Part shown: one piece after another, positions 16,180 through 24,558 of the stretch
Layout: each line of letters starts with the position of its first letter
Numbering within the stretch: position 1 is the stretch's first letter
Assembly: GCF_900156125.1 (NCBI RefSeq)
Contig: NZ_FTLX01000002.1
Span: forward strand, 248,001 to 312,000
Reading direction: 5' to 3'
DNA: 64,000 nucleotides
Source of the DNA: Domibacillus enclensis
Lineage (GTDB): Bacteria; Bacillota; Bacilli; Bacillales; Domibacillaceae
Translations under genes and position numbers: made by a program
Notes under the pieces: generated by a model
The model's database searches: none
Seen by the model: the letters and a program-made list of their open reading frames with translations, nothing else
Told to the model about the DNA's origin: nothing

Positions 16180-18060
16180 ATGAAGAAATCTGCAGCTAAG
16201 TTGTTCACGGCTGTTCTTGCTGCTGCTTCCATTAGCCCAATGGGAGCGCTCGCCGCGCAGGAGCAGGAACAGAAAGTCATTGTCATATTTGATGAAAAAG
16301 TTGATAAAACCGCTATTGCGAAGGCCGATGGAGAAATAGACCAGTCGTTTAAGCAGCTGCCGATTGCGGCTGTCACCCTTCCTGCTCACGAAGTTCAAGA
16401 GCTTAAGCAGGACCCGGATGTTTTGCGAGTCGAAAAGGATATTCTTGTTCACACTTCCGTACAATCGCTCGACTGGGGGATTGGAGCAGCCAATATTCCT
16501 GCTTCCTGGAATGCCGGGCTTACAGGAAAGGGTGTTAAAATCGCCGTTGTGGATACCGGTATTGCACCGCATGCCGACTTGGCGGTAGCGGGAGGAAAAT
16601 CCTTTGTGCCGTATACGTCTTCTTACGAGGATGATAATGGACACGGAACGCACGTGGCCGGCATCATTGGAGCAGAGGATAATGGGTTTGGAACAAAGGG
16701 CGCTGCGCCGGAAGCGGACTTGTATGCGGTAAAATCACTAAATAAAGACGGCTCCGGTCATTTATCCAGCATTTTAGCGGGGATTGACTGGGCGATTACG
16801 AATAAAATGAACATTATTAATGTCAGTCTTGGAACACAAACGCATTCAACGGCTTTTCAATCTATTGTGGATAAAGCGTACGCGAACGGCGTTTTGGTCG
16901 TGGCGGCAGCCGGGAATGACGGCACAGCAGGAGGCACCGGGGATACGGTAGATTATCCCGCACGATACTCATCTGTGATTGCAGTGGGCGCGGTAGATTC
17001 TTCTTTAAAGCGTGCGTCTTTTTCCTCGACCGGGAGCACAGTGGAAATCGCAGCGCCGGGGCAAAGCATTGTAGCGACGTATTTAAATAACGGATACGCT
17101 AGAATGAGCGGAACATCAATGGCTGCACCCTATGTCTCTGGTCAGCTGGCGTTAATGAAGCAAAGTAATCCATCTGCCGATCCTGCGCTTCTTCGTATGA
17201 TGCTGGCGAACACAAGTAAAGATTTAGGGACTGCTGGAAGAGATTCGTGGTATGGAGCCGGATTGATACAGGCGCCTTCTGCCAGAGCGGCACAAACGGT
17301 CCAGGCTTCTCTGGTCATCTCTAAATTGTCCGCGAGCGTGTCAGCCGTTTACGCACTTCCGGGTGAAGCGCCTGTCATCGCGGTCACAGCTTTATATAAA
17401 GATGGACAAAAAGCAGACCGGACAAAAGACGCCGTCTGGACATCAAGCAATCCCGATGTCGCGACTGTTGAAGCCGGTGCTGTGACTGTCCACCAATTTG
17501 GCAAAGCGGTGCTTCAGGCAGCGGACAATGGCAAAACAGTGAAAATTTCTTTGGATTCGACCGTTCGATCAGCTGCTGCCAGCCAAACAGCTGTCACCGG
17601 TAAACCGACGGAGACGAAAGCGATTAAGCTGACAGCTGTACGAGCAAATGGAAGCAAAGCGGATGTAACGGCATTGGCACAGTGGAAATCGGAGAATGAA
17701 GCGATCGCCACCGTTCAGCAAGGCAGCATCACGATACAGAAGTATGGAAAAACAGCTGTAGCTGCTTCATATGGAGGAAAAACAGCGAAAGTAGCTGTTG
17801 ATTCAACCGTACGAAGCTTAACGGTCAGCACGAGGAAAGTAGCCGGAAAGCCGGGAACAACGAAAAGGATCGCTGTGACAGCAGTTCTGACCGGAGGACA
17901 GAAGGTAGATGTTACTCCTTATGTAACCTGGAAGGTGTTAAACCAGCAAGTGGCGACAGTTCACAATGATGTGATTACCATTTCTCAGTACGGGAAGACA
18001 TACGCTGCCCCGATGTTTATGGGGAAAACAGCGAATATATTAATTGAAAGCAAAAAATAA
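16180..18060 (+). CDS. Secreted subtilisin-like serine protease (S8) with three Ig-like domains
   Basis: This 626-residue exported protease has a signal peptide (ends near GALAA) and an inhibitor-I9 propeptide (about residues 30-90). The S8 catalytic domain carries Asp in AVVDTGI, His in NGHGTHVAG, the oxyanion Asn in AAAGNDG and Ser in SGTSMAAP. Three tandem BIG2-like domains (about residues 385-626, each with a VTW/AVW..NP.VATV pattern) follow. ATG 16180 is used; ATG 16171 abuts the RBS. A c-di-GMP-I riboswitch precedes the gene. In Clostridioides difficile a c-di-GMP-riboswitch-controlled secreted protease trims surface adhesins, and this may be a functional analogue from another protease family. 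Confidence 0.93.
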   Translation: MKKSAAKLFTAVLAAASISPMGALAAQEQEQKVIVIFDEKVDKTAIAKADGEIDQSFKQLPIAAVTLPAHEVQELKQDPDVLRVEKDILVHTSVQSLDWGIGAANIPASWNAGLTGKGVKIAVVDTGIAPHADLAVAGGKSFVPYTSSYEDDNGHGTHVAGIIGAEDNGFGTKGAAPEADLYAVKSLNKDGSGHLSSILAGIDWAITNKMNIINVSLGTQTHSTAFQSIVDKAYANGVLVVAAAGNDGTAGGTGDTVDYPARYSSVIAVGAVDSSLKRASFSSTGSTVEIAAPGQSIVATYLNNGYARMSGTSMAAPYVSGQLALMKQSNPSADPALLRMMLANTSKDLGTAGRDSWYGAGLIQAPSARAAQTVQASLVISKLSASVSAVYALPGEAPVIAVTALYKDGQKADRTKDAVWTSSNPDVATVEAGAVTVHQFGKAVLQAADNGKTVKISLDSTVRSAAASQTAVTGKPTETKAIKLTAVRANGSKADVTALAQWKSENEAIATVQQGSITIQKYGKTAVAASYGGKTAKVAVDSTVRSLTVSTRKVAGKPGTTKRIAVTAVLTGGQKVDVTPYVTWKVLNQQVATVHNDVITISQYGKTYAAPMFMGKTANILIESKK

Positions 18061-18068
18061 ACTCCCTT

Positions 18069-18096
18069 TGCCCGGCTTTTAAGAGCCGGGCTTTTT
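18069..18096 (+). terminator. Intrinsic terminator after the subtilase
   Basis: CCCGGCT pairs with AGCCGGG across a six-base loop, followed by TTTTT. Its end touches the stop of the convergent SinR-like gene. Confidence 0.88.
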
Positions 18097-18428
18097 CAAT
18101 GTGATTTTTTGTACTTGATAAAGGCCAGGTACTTTTGAAATTCTTCAAAATCCTCTTTTGTAATCCCTTCCTCCAAGCCATTTTTCAACAAATCCATCCA
18201 TTCCTGATTGATCTCTTCCTTTCCTTCTTCCTGCTCCTGGTCAATAAAATAATTCGGAGAGGTGTCCAGCGCGGCGGCAATTTTTGAAATGATGTGAAGA
18301 GAAGGGTTGGTTTCTGGATTTTTTTCTAAATACGATAAGTAGGATTTTGAGATTTGCGCTTTTTTGGCTAACTGTGTAATGGAATATCCCTTTTGAATAC
18401 GTAAATATTTGAGTTTAACCCCTATCAT
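18096..18428 (-). CDS. SinR-like repressor 1
   Basis: This 110-residue regulator has an N-terminal Xre-type helix-turn-helix (YSITQLAKKAQISKSYLSYLE, about residues 15-35) and a C-terminal SinI/SinR-type dimerisation segment (EWMDLLKNGLEEGITKEDF, about residues 77-95). In B. subtilis SinR represses matrix genes and is inactivated by binding SinI through this C-terminal region. The ATG at 18428 has AAAGGAG nine bases upstream. The gene is divergent from the EPS operon, and the intergenic region holds four SinR-type palindromes, so it is a good candidate for their repressor. Its promoter shares a 16-base stretch with that of the SinR-like gene at 50.9 kb. Confidence 0.9.
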   Translation of the reverse strand: MIGVKLKYLRIQKGYSITQLAKKAQISKSYLSYLEKNPETNPSLHIISKIAAALDTSPNYFIDQEQEEGKEEINQEWMDLLKNGLEEGITKEDFEEFQKYLAFIKYKKSH

Positions 18429-18531
18429 CTTCTCGCGCTCCTTTACTCGTCAATTAATATTCATTATAACGCACAAAAATAAAATAAGATATTGAAAAAA
18501 GGGAAGTAAACCTTCTCTATTAGCATATATT

Positions 18532-18547
18532 GTTCTTGATAAAGAAC
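18532..18547. promoter_or_regulatory. SinR-type operator, EPS site 1
   Basis: GTTCTTGATAAAGAAC is 15/16 identical to the local palindrome consensus GTTCTTTATAAAGAAC. A half-site AAAGAAC lies at 18558-18564, just upstream of a possible -10 (TATACT, 18590-18595). Confidence 0.75.
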
Positions 18548-18608
18548 AAATAAGTCTAAAGAACTATTATAGCTTTGAAAACTGTATGGTATACTCATTT
18601 TACAAATC

Positions 18609-18624
18609 GTTCTTTATAAAGAAC
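18609..18624. promoter_or_regulatory. SinR-type operator, EPS site 2
   Basis: Perfect palindrome GTTCTTTATAAAGAAC. Its arms equal the B. subtilis SinR half-site GTTCTTT in inverted orientation. Confidence 0.8.
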
Positions 18625-18668
18625 AAAACAGAACGAAAAAAGATGGGAGAGAAAAAGCGAGATTATGG

Positions 18669-18697
18669 TTTACAAATGATGGGCGGGTCACTATAAT
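18669..18697 (+). promoter_or_regulatory. SigA-type promoter of the EPS operon
   Basis: TTTACA (18669-18674), a 17-base spacer and TATAAT (18692-18697) form a near-consensus promoter. SinR-type operator site 3 starts at the very next base, so bound repressor would cover the transcription start. Confidence 0.85.
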
Positions 18698-18713
18698 ATT
18701 CTTTATAAAGAAC
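18698..18713. promoter_or_regulatory. SinR-type operator, EPS site 3
   Basis: ATTCTTTATAAAGAAC (15/16) abuts the -10 box and covers the expected start of transcription. Confidence 0.82.
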
Positions 18714-18719
18714 AAAAGT

Positions 18720-18735
18720 GTTTTTTATAAAGAAC
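18720..18735. promoter_or_regulatory. SinR-type operator, EPS site 4
   Basis: GTTTTTTATAAAGAAC (15/16) lies 22 bp (start to start) after site 3, i.e. about two helical turns, in the early leader of the EPS operon. Confidence 0.7.
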
Positions 18736-18790
18736 AGAAAGCACCTGGACTTATGGAAATGGCCAATATTGAAGGTGGGGGAGGACAGCT

Positions 18791-20605
18791 ATGAACTATC
18801 GAAAAAGAATGATCATGATGTCGCTGGTGGATACGTTCCTTGTCTGTGCCGCTGTTTTTGCAGGAATGCAGCTTGTCAATGGACAGCCTGGCAGTGCGGT
18901 GGGAACAACGCTGCTGCTGCTGGCCGGATATCACGCGTTTGCTTTCTATTATAGGTTATCAAAAAAAGCCTGGTCGTACGCAAGCACCGGGGAAATGATG
19001 GCGCTCATAAAGACGATCACGCTGGCAGCCGCCCTTACAACGACTGTTCATTGGCTGTTCGGGGACACGGCGGCCATTCGGCTGACGATCGTTTCGTGGC
19101 TGCTCCTGCTTCTGTTCATGGGAACGCTGCGTTTTTCAGAACGATTAATTCGGGATGTCGAGCTGGTGAAAAGCAAGCGGAAAAAGCGGACGCTCATTGT
19201 CGGGGCTGGCTCAGCGGGGACGCTGGTCGTTCGGCAGCTGCTCCGGGACCGGCACACGAATCTGGTTCCAGCTGCTTTCGTCGATGACGACCAGCGCAAA
19301 AACGGGCTTCAACTGCTGGGTATTCCGATTGTTGGCCGTATAGATGACATTGAACAGGTGGCAAAGGCGCATCACATTAACCATATCGTGATTGCCATTC
19401 CATCCCTCGGCAAAAAAGAGCTGGACCGCATTTACGCCATTTGTCAGCGGACAGACATCAAAACACAGATTTTACCGAGAATCGAGCAGCTGATTTTGGA
19501 CAAGGGTCCGCTGCCGAAGCTTGAGGATATACGGCCTGAGGAGCTGCTGGCACGGGAGCCGGTCACGCTGAATACAGATGACATTGCCGAATCGGTCACT
19601 GGAAAGGTAGTGCTGGTGACGGGAGCAGGAGGATCAATCGGTTCAGAAATCTGCCGCCAGCTGTGCCAGTTTAAGCCGTCCTTGCTTCTGCTGCTCGGAC
19701 ACGGTGAAAACAGCATATACACAATCGAGATGGAGCTTCGGGAAAAGGTGGGAAGCGACTTTGACCTTATCCCGGTTATCGCTGACGTGCAGGATCGTGA
19801 CCGCATCTTCCAGGTCGTGAATCAGTACAGGCCTTCTGTTATTTATCATGCGGCCGCTCACAAGCACGTACCGCTGATGGAGGTGAACCCGCATGAAGCG
19901 GTGAAAAACAACGTCATCGGCACGAAAAATGTGGCTGAGGCTGCGGCGGAGTTCGAGGTTGAAAATTTCGTGATGGTGTCGTCCGATAAAGCCGTTAAGC
20001 CAACGAGTGTGATGGGCGCAACAAAGCGGGTGGCAGAAATGATCGTCCAGCACATGGACCGGATCAGCCGCACAAACTTCGTAGCGGTTCGGTTCGGGAA
20101 CGTGCTCGGCAGCCGTGGAAGTGTGATTCCGCTTTTTAAAAGCCAGATCGAGCGCGGGGGGCCGGTGACGATTACACACCCGGATATGGAGCGGTACTTT
20201 ATGACAATTCCAGAAGCATCGCGGCTCGTTATTCAAGCGGGTGCTCTTGCCAAAGGCGGCGAAATTTTCGTTCTGGATATGGGAGAGCCGGTGAAAATTG
20301 TGGATCTGGCCAAAAATTTAATCCAGCTGTCCGGCTACACACTGGATGAAATCGGCATTCGCTACACCGGCATGAGACCGGGGGAAAAGCTGTATGAGGA
20401 GCTGCTGAATGCCAATGAAATTCACGAGGAACAAATTTACCCGAAAATTTATATTGGAAAATCAACGGCCCAGGATATGAGGTGGGTGGAGTACTTGCTG
20501 GTTCAATTCGCGCTGCTCGAAGGAAGCGCGCTGTCTGCCCTGCTGCTTGATATCGCTCATCACCGGATGAAAAACCAGCCGAACTTAATTGCGGCCATCC
20601 AGTAA
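18791..20605 (+). CDS. epsC: Nucleotide-sugar 4,6-dehydratase, EpsC/CapD type
   Basis: This 604-residue membrane protein is the first gene of the EPS operon. About four hydrophobic segments fill the first 115 residues. A first Rossmann motif (VGAGSAG, near 138) and a second, catalytic SDR domain (TGAGGSIGSE near 278, YHAAAHKHVP, SSDKAVKPTSVMGATKR) follow. Enzymes of this type make UDP-4-keto-6-deoxy-N-acetylhexosamine, the first step to bacillosamine-like sugars. The ATG follows GGGGGAGGA. The aminotransferase for the next step lies immediately downstream. The classical YxxxK of SDRs is replaced by the MGATKR version normal for this family. Confidence 0.9.
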   Translation: MNYRKRMIMMSLVDTFLVCAAVFAGMQLVNGQPGSAVGTTLLLLAGYHAFAFYYRLSKKAWSYASTGEMMALIKTITLAAALTTTVHWLFGDTAAIRLTIVSWLLLLLFMGTLRFSERLIRDVELVKSKRKKRTLIVGAGSAGTLVVRQLLRDRHTNLVPAAFVDDDQRKNGLQLLGIPIVGRIDDIEQVAKAHHINHIVIAIPSLGKKELDRIYAICQRTDIKTQILPRIEQLILDKGPLPKLEDIRPEELLAREPVTLNTDDIAESVTGKVVLVTGAGGSIGSEICRQLCQFKPSLLLLLGHGENSIYTIEMELREKVGSDFDLIPVIADVQDRDRIFQVVNQYRPSVIYHAAAHKHVPLMEVNPHEAVKNNVIGTKNVAEAAAEFEVENFVMVSSDKAVKPTSVMGATKRVAEMIVQHMDRISRTNFVAVRFGNVLGSRGSVIPLFKSQIERGGPVTITHPDMERYFMTIPEASRLVIQAGALAKGGEIFVLDMGEPVKIVDLAKNLIQLSGYTLDEIGIRYTGMRPGEKLYEELLNANEIHEEQIYPKIYIGKSTAQDMRWVEYLLVQFALLEGSALSALLLDIAHHRMKNQPNLIAAIQ

Positions 20606-20634
20606 AACGAAAATGAACATGGAGTGTGAGGGAA

Positions 20635-21807
20635 ATGGCTCTTATTTCAACAAGCGAAAAGCGGATTTATTTATCACCGCCGCACATGAGCGGTCAGGAA
20701 CAGCACTATGTGCAGGAAGCCTTTGAAACAAACTGGATTGCACCGCTTGGACCGAATGTGGATGAATTTGAGCGCAGAATGGCGGCGTACGCCGGGACAA
20801 AAGGAAGTGTCGCCGTGAACTCAGGGACGGCAGCGATTCATCTGGCACTGCTTTTGTTAGGGGTCCAAAAAGGAGATGCGGTGTTTTGCTCCACGTTGAC
20901 TTTTGTGGCGAGTGCAAACCCGATTGTGTACCTCGGCGCGGAGCCGGTGTTTATTGATTCGGACGAGGATTCATGGAACATGTCGCCGCGTGCGCTGGAG
21001 CGGGCCCTTCATGAAGCGCAGAAAAACAACCGGCTGCCGAAAGCGGTCATTATCGTTCATTTGTACGGACAAAGTGCCAAAATGCATGAGCTCGTTTCGA
21101 TTTGCAGGCATTACGGTGTGGCCATTGTGGAGGATGCGGCGGAGTCTCTTGGCTCGGAATACGGCGGACAAAAAAGCGGCAGCATGGGGGACTTCGGCAT
21201 TTATTCCTTTAACGGCAATAAAATCATTACGACGTCAGGCGGCGGCATGCTGATCTCCAACGATACAGACAAGCTGTCCCACGCCCGCAATCTGGCGGCG
21301 CAGGCACGCGATCCTGTTCCGCATTATCAGCATCAGGAAACCGGCTACAACTACCGGATGAGCAACGTGCTCGCCGGAATCGGCATTGCGCAGCTCGCGG
21401 TGCTAGATGAGCGGGTTGAGGCAAAACGTGCTCACTTTGTTCGTTATAAAGAATCGCTGGGGGCTATTGAAGGCATCCGGTTTGCGGAAGAAATTACCGG
21501 CAGCAAGTCCAACAGGTGGCTGTCGACGCTCACCGTGGATGAATTCGTGACCGGCCTGCGGGTGAGCGCACTGATCGTCGCACTGGAGAAAGAAAACATT
21601 GAAGCGCGGCACGTATGGAAGCCGCTGCATACACAGCCTTTGTTTAAAGGCTGCCAGTACTTTTCTCATCGCGAGGAGGAAAGCATTTCAGACCGGCTGT
21701 TTGCAAGCGGCCTCTGTCTTCCGTCTGGATCAGGCATGACGGCCGAGGAACAGGACCGGGTCATCGGTGTCATTCAAACGCAGTACAAGCTTCGCTTTAA
21801 CAAATAA
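20635..21807 (+). CDS. epsN: DegT/DnrJ/EryC1/StrS sugar aminotransferase, EpsN type
   Basis: The enzyme is a PLP-dependent aminotransferase that converts the 4-keto sugar made by EpsC-type dehydratases to a 4-amino sugar. The family pattern is clear: LSPPHMSGQEQHYVQEAFETNW at the N-terminus (shown here in part), VNSGTAAIHLAL, VEDAAESLGS and the PLP lysine in FNGNKIITTSGGGM, then GYNYRMSNVLAGIG. It has 390 residues. ATG 20635 has GGAG ten bases upstream. With epsC this suggests that the EPS contains a 2,4-diamino- or 4-amino-deoxy sugar. An EpsM-type hexapeptide acetyltransferase is not present; the GNAT at 34.6 kb might replace it. Confidence 0.9.
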   Translation: MALISTSEKRIYLSPPHMSGQEQHYVQEAFETNWIAPLGPNVDEFERRMAAYAGTKGSVAVNSGTAAIHLALLLLGVQKGDAVFCSTLTFVASANPIVYLGAEPVFIDSDEDSWNMSPRALERALHEAQKNNRLPKAVIIVHLYGQSAKMHELVSICRHYGVAIVEDAAESLGSEYGGQKSGSMGDFGIYSFNGNKIITTSGGGMLISNDTDKLSHARNLAAQARDPVPHYQHQETGYNYRMSNVLAGIGIAQLAVLDERVEAKRAHFVRYKESLGAIEGIRFAEEITGSKSNRWLSTLTVDEFVTGLRVSALIVALEKENIEARHVWKPLHTQPLFKGCQYFSHREEESISDRLFASGLCLPSGSGMTAEEQDRVIGVIQTQYKLRFNK

Positions 21808-21818
21808 GGAGGGTGTCT

Positions 21819-22853
21819 ATGGCCATTCTGGTAACAGGCGGTGCCGGCTACATCGGCAGTCATACATGTGTGGAGCTTTTGGAAGCCGGGCATGATGTCG
21901 TCGTCATTGACAATTTATCCAACAGCAGCCTGGAGGTCATTCATCGGGTCCAAAAAATGACGGGCAAAACGGTCGCCTTTTATGAAGGAGATTTAGTGAA
22001 CCGTCCGCTGCTCGAGCAGGTTTTCGCCAGGCACCCAATTGAAGCGGTCGTTCATTTTGCGGGATTAAAGGCGGTAGGGGAATCAGTTGAAAAGCCCAAC
22101 TGGTACTATTACACGAACCTCATCAGCACGCTGCACCTGCTGCAGGTGATGGAGAAATACGCGGTCCGGAAGCTGGTGTTCAGTTCTTCCGCCACCGTGT
22201 ACGGAGCAAGCAGCGACATGCCGATCCGGGAAAATGCGAACCGGCAGGCGGTGAACCCGTATGGGCGGACAAAGCTCATGATTGAAGAAATGCTGGAGGA
22301 TCATTACCGGGCTAATCCGGACTGGCGCTTTGTTATCCTTCGCTATTTTAATCCGATCGGTGCCCATCCGAGCGGCTTCATTGGGGAAGATCCTGCCGGA
22401 CAGCCGAACAATTTAATGCCGTATGTCACGCAGGTGGCTGTTAAAAAAAGGCCGGTGCTGCATGTGTTCGGCCAGGATTATCCAACGCCTGATGGAACTG
22501 GGGTGCGCGATTACATTCACGTCGTAGATCTTGCTGCCGGGCACATCCAGGCGTTGAAGAAAACAGACGAGCCCGGCTGTTTTGCGTACAACCTGGGAAC
22601 AGGGCGCGGGTACAGCGTGCTGGAGGTGATCCGGACCTTCGAGGAAGCAACCGGGCAGTCGGTTCCGTACCGCATGCAGGCAAGACGGCAGGGAGATGCG
22701 GCTGTCTGTTATGCGGATGCTGAAAAAGCGAAAAGAGAATTGAACTGGGAGGCGGTCAGAAGTCTTCAGGACATGTGCCGGGACGCCTGGCGCTGGCAGG
22801 TCCGGAATCCGAACGGCTATGGCAAAAACGAGTATTTGAAGTCAAGCGGCTGA
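21819..22853 (+). CDS. galE: UDP-glucose 4-epimerase
   Basis: GalE interconverts UDP-glucose and UDP-galactose (or the N-acetyl forms) using bound NAD. The protein shows TGGAGYIGSHT at the N-terminus, FAGLKAVGESV, SSSATVYG and the catalytic NPYGRTK. The 344-residue length is usual. ATG 21819 follows AAGGAGGG. It supplies galactose-type precursors for the EPS, together with galU downstream. Confidence 0.94.
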   Translation: MAILVTGGAGYIGSHTCVELLEAGHDVVVIDNLSNSSLEVIHRVQKMTGKTVAFYEGDLVNRPLLEQVFARHPIEAVVHFAGLKAVGESVEKPNWYYYTNLISTLHLLQVMEKYAVRKLVFSSSATVYGASSDMPIRENANRQAVNPYGRTKLMIEEMLEDHYRANPDWRFVILRYFNPIGAHPSGFIGEDPAGQPNNLMPYVTQVAVKKRPVLHVFGQDYPTPDGTGVRDYIHVVDLAAGHIQALKKTDEPGCFAYNLGTGRGYSVLEVIRTFEEATGQSVPYRMQARRQGDAAVCYADAEKAKRELNWEAVRSLQDMCRDAWRWQVRNPNGYGKNEYLKSSG

Positions 22854-22886
22854 ACATAAAATGAGCAGATGAAAGGCGGGAGCGTG

Positions 22887-23579
22887 ATGAATGTGCAGCA
22901 AAAAAGTGTAAATGAGTTTCTGCGGATTCTGGCAAGAAGATGGGCGGTTATTACAGCGATTACGCTGTTTTTCACAGCGAGTGCAGGCTTGATCAGCTTT
23001 TTCGTTTTATCACCGGAATATGAAGCAACAGCCAAGGTGCTTGTCAATGAAATAAACGCGGAAACCGCCACGGACACAGGGGATGCCGCAACGTCCTTCT
23101 ACCAAATGGAAACATCCTTTAAGCTGTTTGAAACCTTTATGGTGATCGCCCAGAGCCCTCAGGTGCTGGATAAAGTAGTGGACAATTTAGGGCTGCGGGA
23201 TTCGTACAGCCAGATGAGCGAAAAAGTCGCAATTGACCGTGTAGGTGAATCACTCGTTATTGAAATTAAAGCAAATGCCAGCAATCCGAATGAGGCCGTC
23301 AACATCGTGAATGAGATTTCAAAGGTGCTGAATCAGGAAATCAGCAAAATTTACGGCGAAAATCAGCTGTCGGTGTTGAAAACGGGCGGTGAAGGAGACG
23401 TGGTGACGCCGGTGAATCCAAAGCCGATGCTCAATATGATCGCTGCCTTCCTGGCTGGACTCGTCATTTCCGTTGTGGTGGCTTCACTGCTGGAATGGTT
23501 TAAAAAGCCGCAAATCCAGCCGGCACAGCCGCAAGCGCAAAAGGGACCGGTATTCAACAGCAAACTTTTCAGCAAGTAA
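22887..23579 (+). CDS. Wzz/YveK-type polysaccharide chain-length protein
   Basis: This 230-residue membrane protein has the Wzz topology: a short cytoplasmic start, a transmembrane segment (about residues 22-45), an extracellular helical part with [10 protein letters not shown], and a second transmembrane segment (about 185-208) after the proline-rich PVNPKPML motif. It regulates EPS chain length or export, as EpsA does in B. subtilis. No cognate tyrosine kinase (EpsB type) follows. ATG 22887 has GGGAG five bases upstream. Confidence 0.88.
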   Translation: MNVQQKSVNEFLRILARRWAVITAITLFFTASAGLISFFVLSPEYEATAKVLVNEINAETATDTGDAATSFYQMETSFKLFETFMVIAQSPQVLDKVVDNLGLRDSYSQMSEKVAIDRVGESLVIEIKANASNPNEAVNIVNEISKVLNQEISKIYGENQLSVLKTGGEGDVVTPVNPKPMLNMIAAFLAGLVISVVVASLLEWFKKPQIQPAQPQAQKGPVFNSKLFSK

Positions 23580-23613
23580 CGAGCAGTCCACTAAAAAAGA
23601 GAAGAGGGATTGG

Positions 23614-24519
23614 ATGTCTAACATCAGAAAAGCGATTATTCCAGCGGCCGGTCTTGGGACACGGTTTTTGCCGGCAACAAAGGCCATGCCGAAAGAAATG
23701 CTGCCGATTGTGGATAAGCCGACCATTCAATACATCGTAGAAGAAGCCATTGCATCCGGCATTGATGAAATCATTATTGTGACCGGCAAGGGCAAGCGGG
23801 CGATTGAAGATCACTTTGACCGGCACGGGGAGCTTGAAGAGCATTTGCTGGAAAAGGAAAAGTTCGCGCTGCTGGAGGAAATCCGCCATATCTCCAAGAT
23901 GGTCGATATCCACTACATTCGCCAGAAGGAACCGAAAGGCCTCGGCCACGCGGTCTGGTGCGCCCGTCACTTTATTGGAAACGAGCCGTTTGCGGTGCTG
24001 CTCGGCGATGACATTGTGCAGGCGGATGTACCGTGCATGAAGCAAATGATGGATGTATACGAGCAAACTCAGTCGTCGGTGATCGGCGTGAAAAAGGTGC
24101 CGATGGAGGAAGTAAGCCGGTACGGGATTGCGGCAGCTGAATCGTGCGGTCCGCGCCTTCACGAAGTAACGGAGCTTGTGGAAAAGCCGGCTGTGGAAGA
24201 AGCGCCTTCTGACCTGGCGATTATGGGACGCTACATTTTAACGCCGAAAATATTCGATTTGCTGGAAGGACAGGAGCGCGGGGTTGGCGGCGAGGTTCAG
24301 CTGACGGATGCCATTGCCAGTCTGCAAGCCTTTGAGCAGGTGTTTGCTTACGAATTTGACGGAAACCGCTACGATGTTGGGGAAAAGATGGGCTTTGTGC
24401 AGACGACCATCGAATTTGCACTTCAAAAGCCAGAGTTGAGAGAGCCGCTGCTCCACTACTTGACGGCTCTTGTAGAAACAGAAGCGAAAAAAAGCCGCTG
24501 GCAGGAACGAATGGCGTAA
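23614..24519 (+). CDS. galU: UTP-glucose-1-phosphate uridylyltransferase
   Basis: GalU makes UDP-glucose from glucose-1-phosphate and UTP. The signature [20 protein letters not shown] (partly shown) and [11 protein letters not shown] are at the N-terminus, [10 protein letters not shown] near residue 108 and GDDIV near 130. The length of 301 residues is typical. A GAGGGA RBS precedes ATG 23614; the longer upstream frame overlaps the Wzz gene and is not used. With galE it provides UDP-Glc/UDP-Gal to the glycosyltransferases of this operon. Confidence 0.94.
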   Translation: MSNIRKAIIPAAGLGTRFLPATKAMPKEMLPIVDKPTIQYIVEEAIASGIDEIIIVTGKGKRAIEDHFDRHGELEEHLLEKEKFALLEEIRHISKMVDIHYIRQKEPKGLGHAVWCARHFIGNEPFAVLLGDDIVQADVPCMKQMMDVYEQTQSSVIGVKKVPMEEVSRYGIAAAESCGPRLHEVTELVEKPAVEEAPSDLAIMGRYILTPKIFDLLEGQERGVGGEVQLTDAIASLQAFEQVFAYEFDGNRYDVGEKMGFVQTTIEFALQKPELREPLLHYLTALVETEAKKSRWQERMA

Positions 24520-24558
24520 CAGCCTGCTCCTTATCATCAAAGAAACAGGTGGTGCCGT

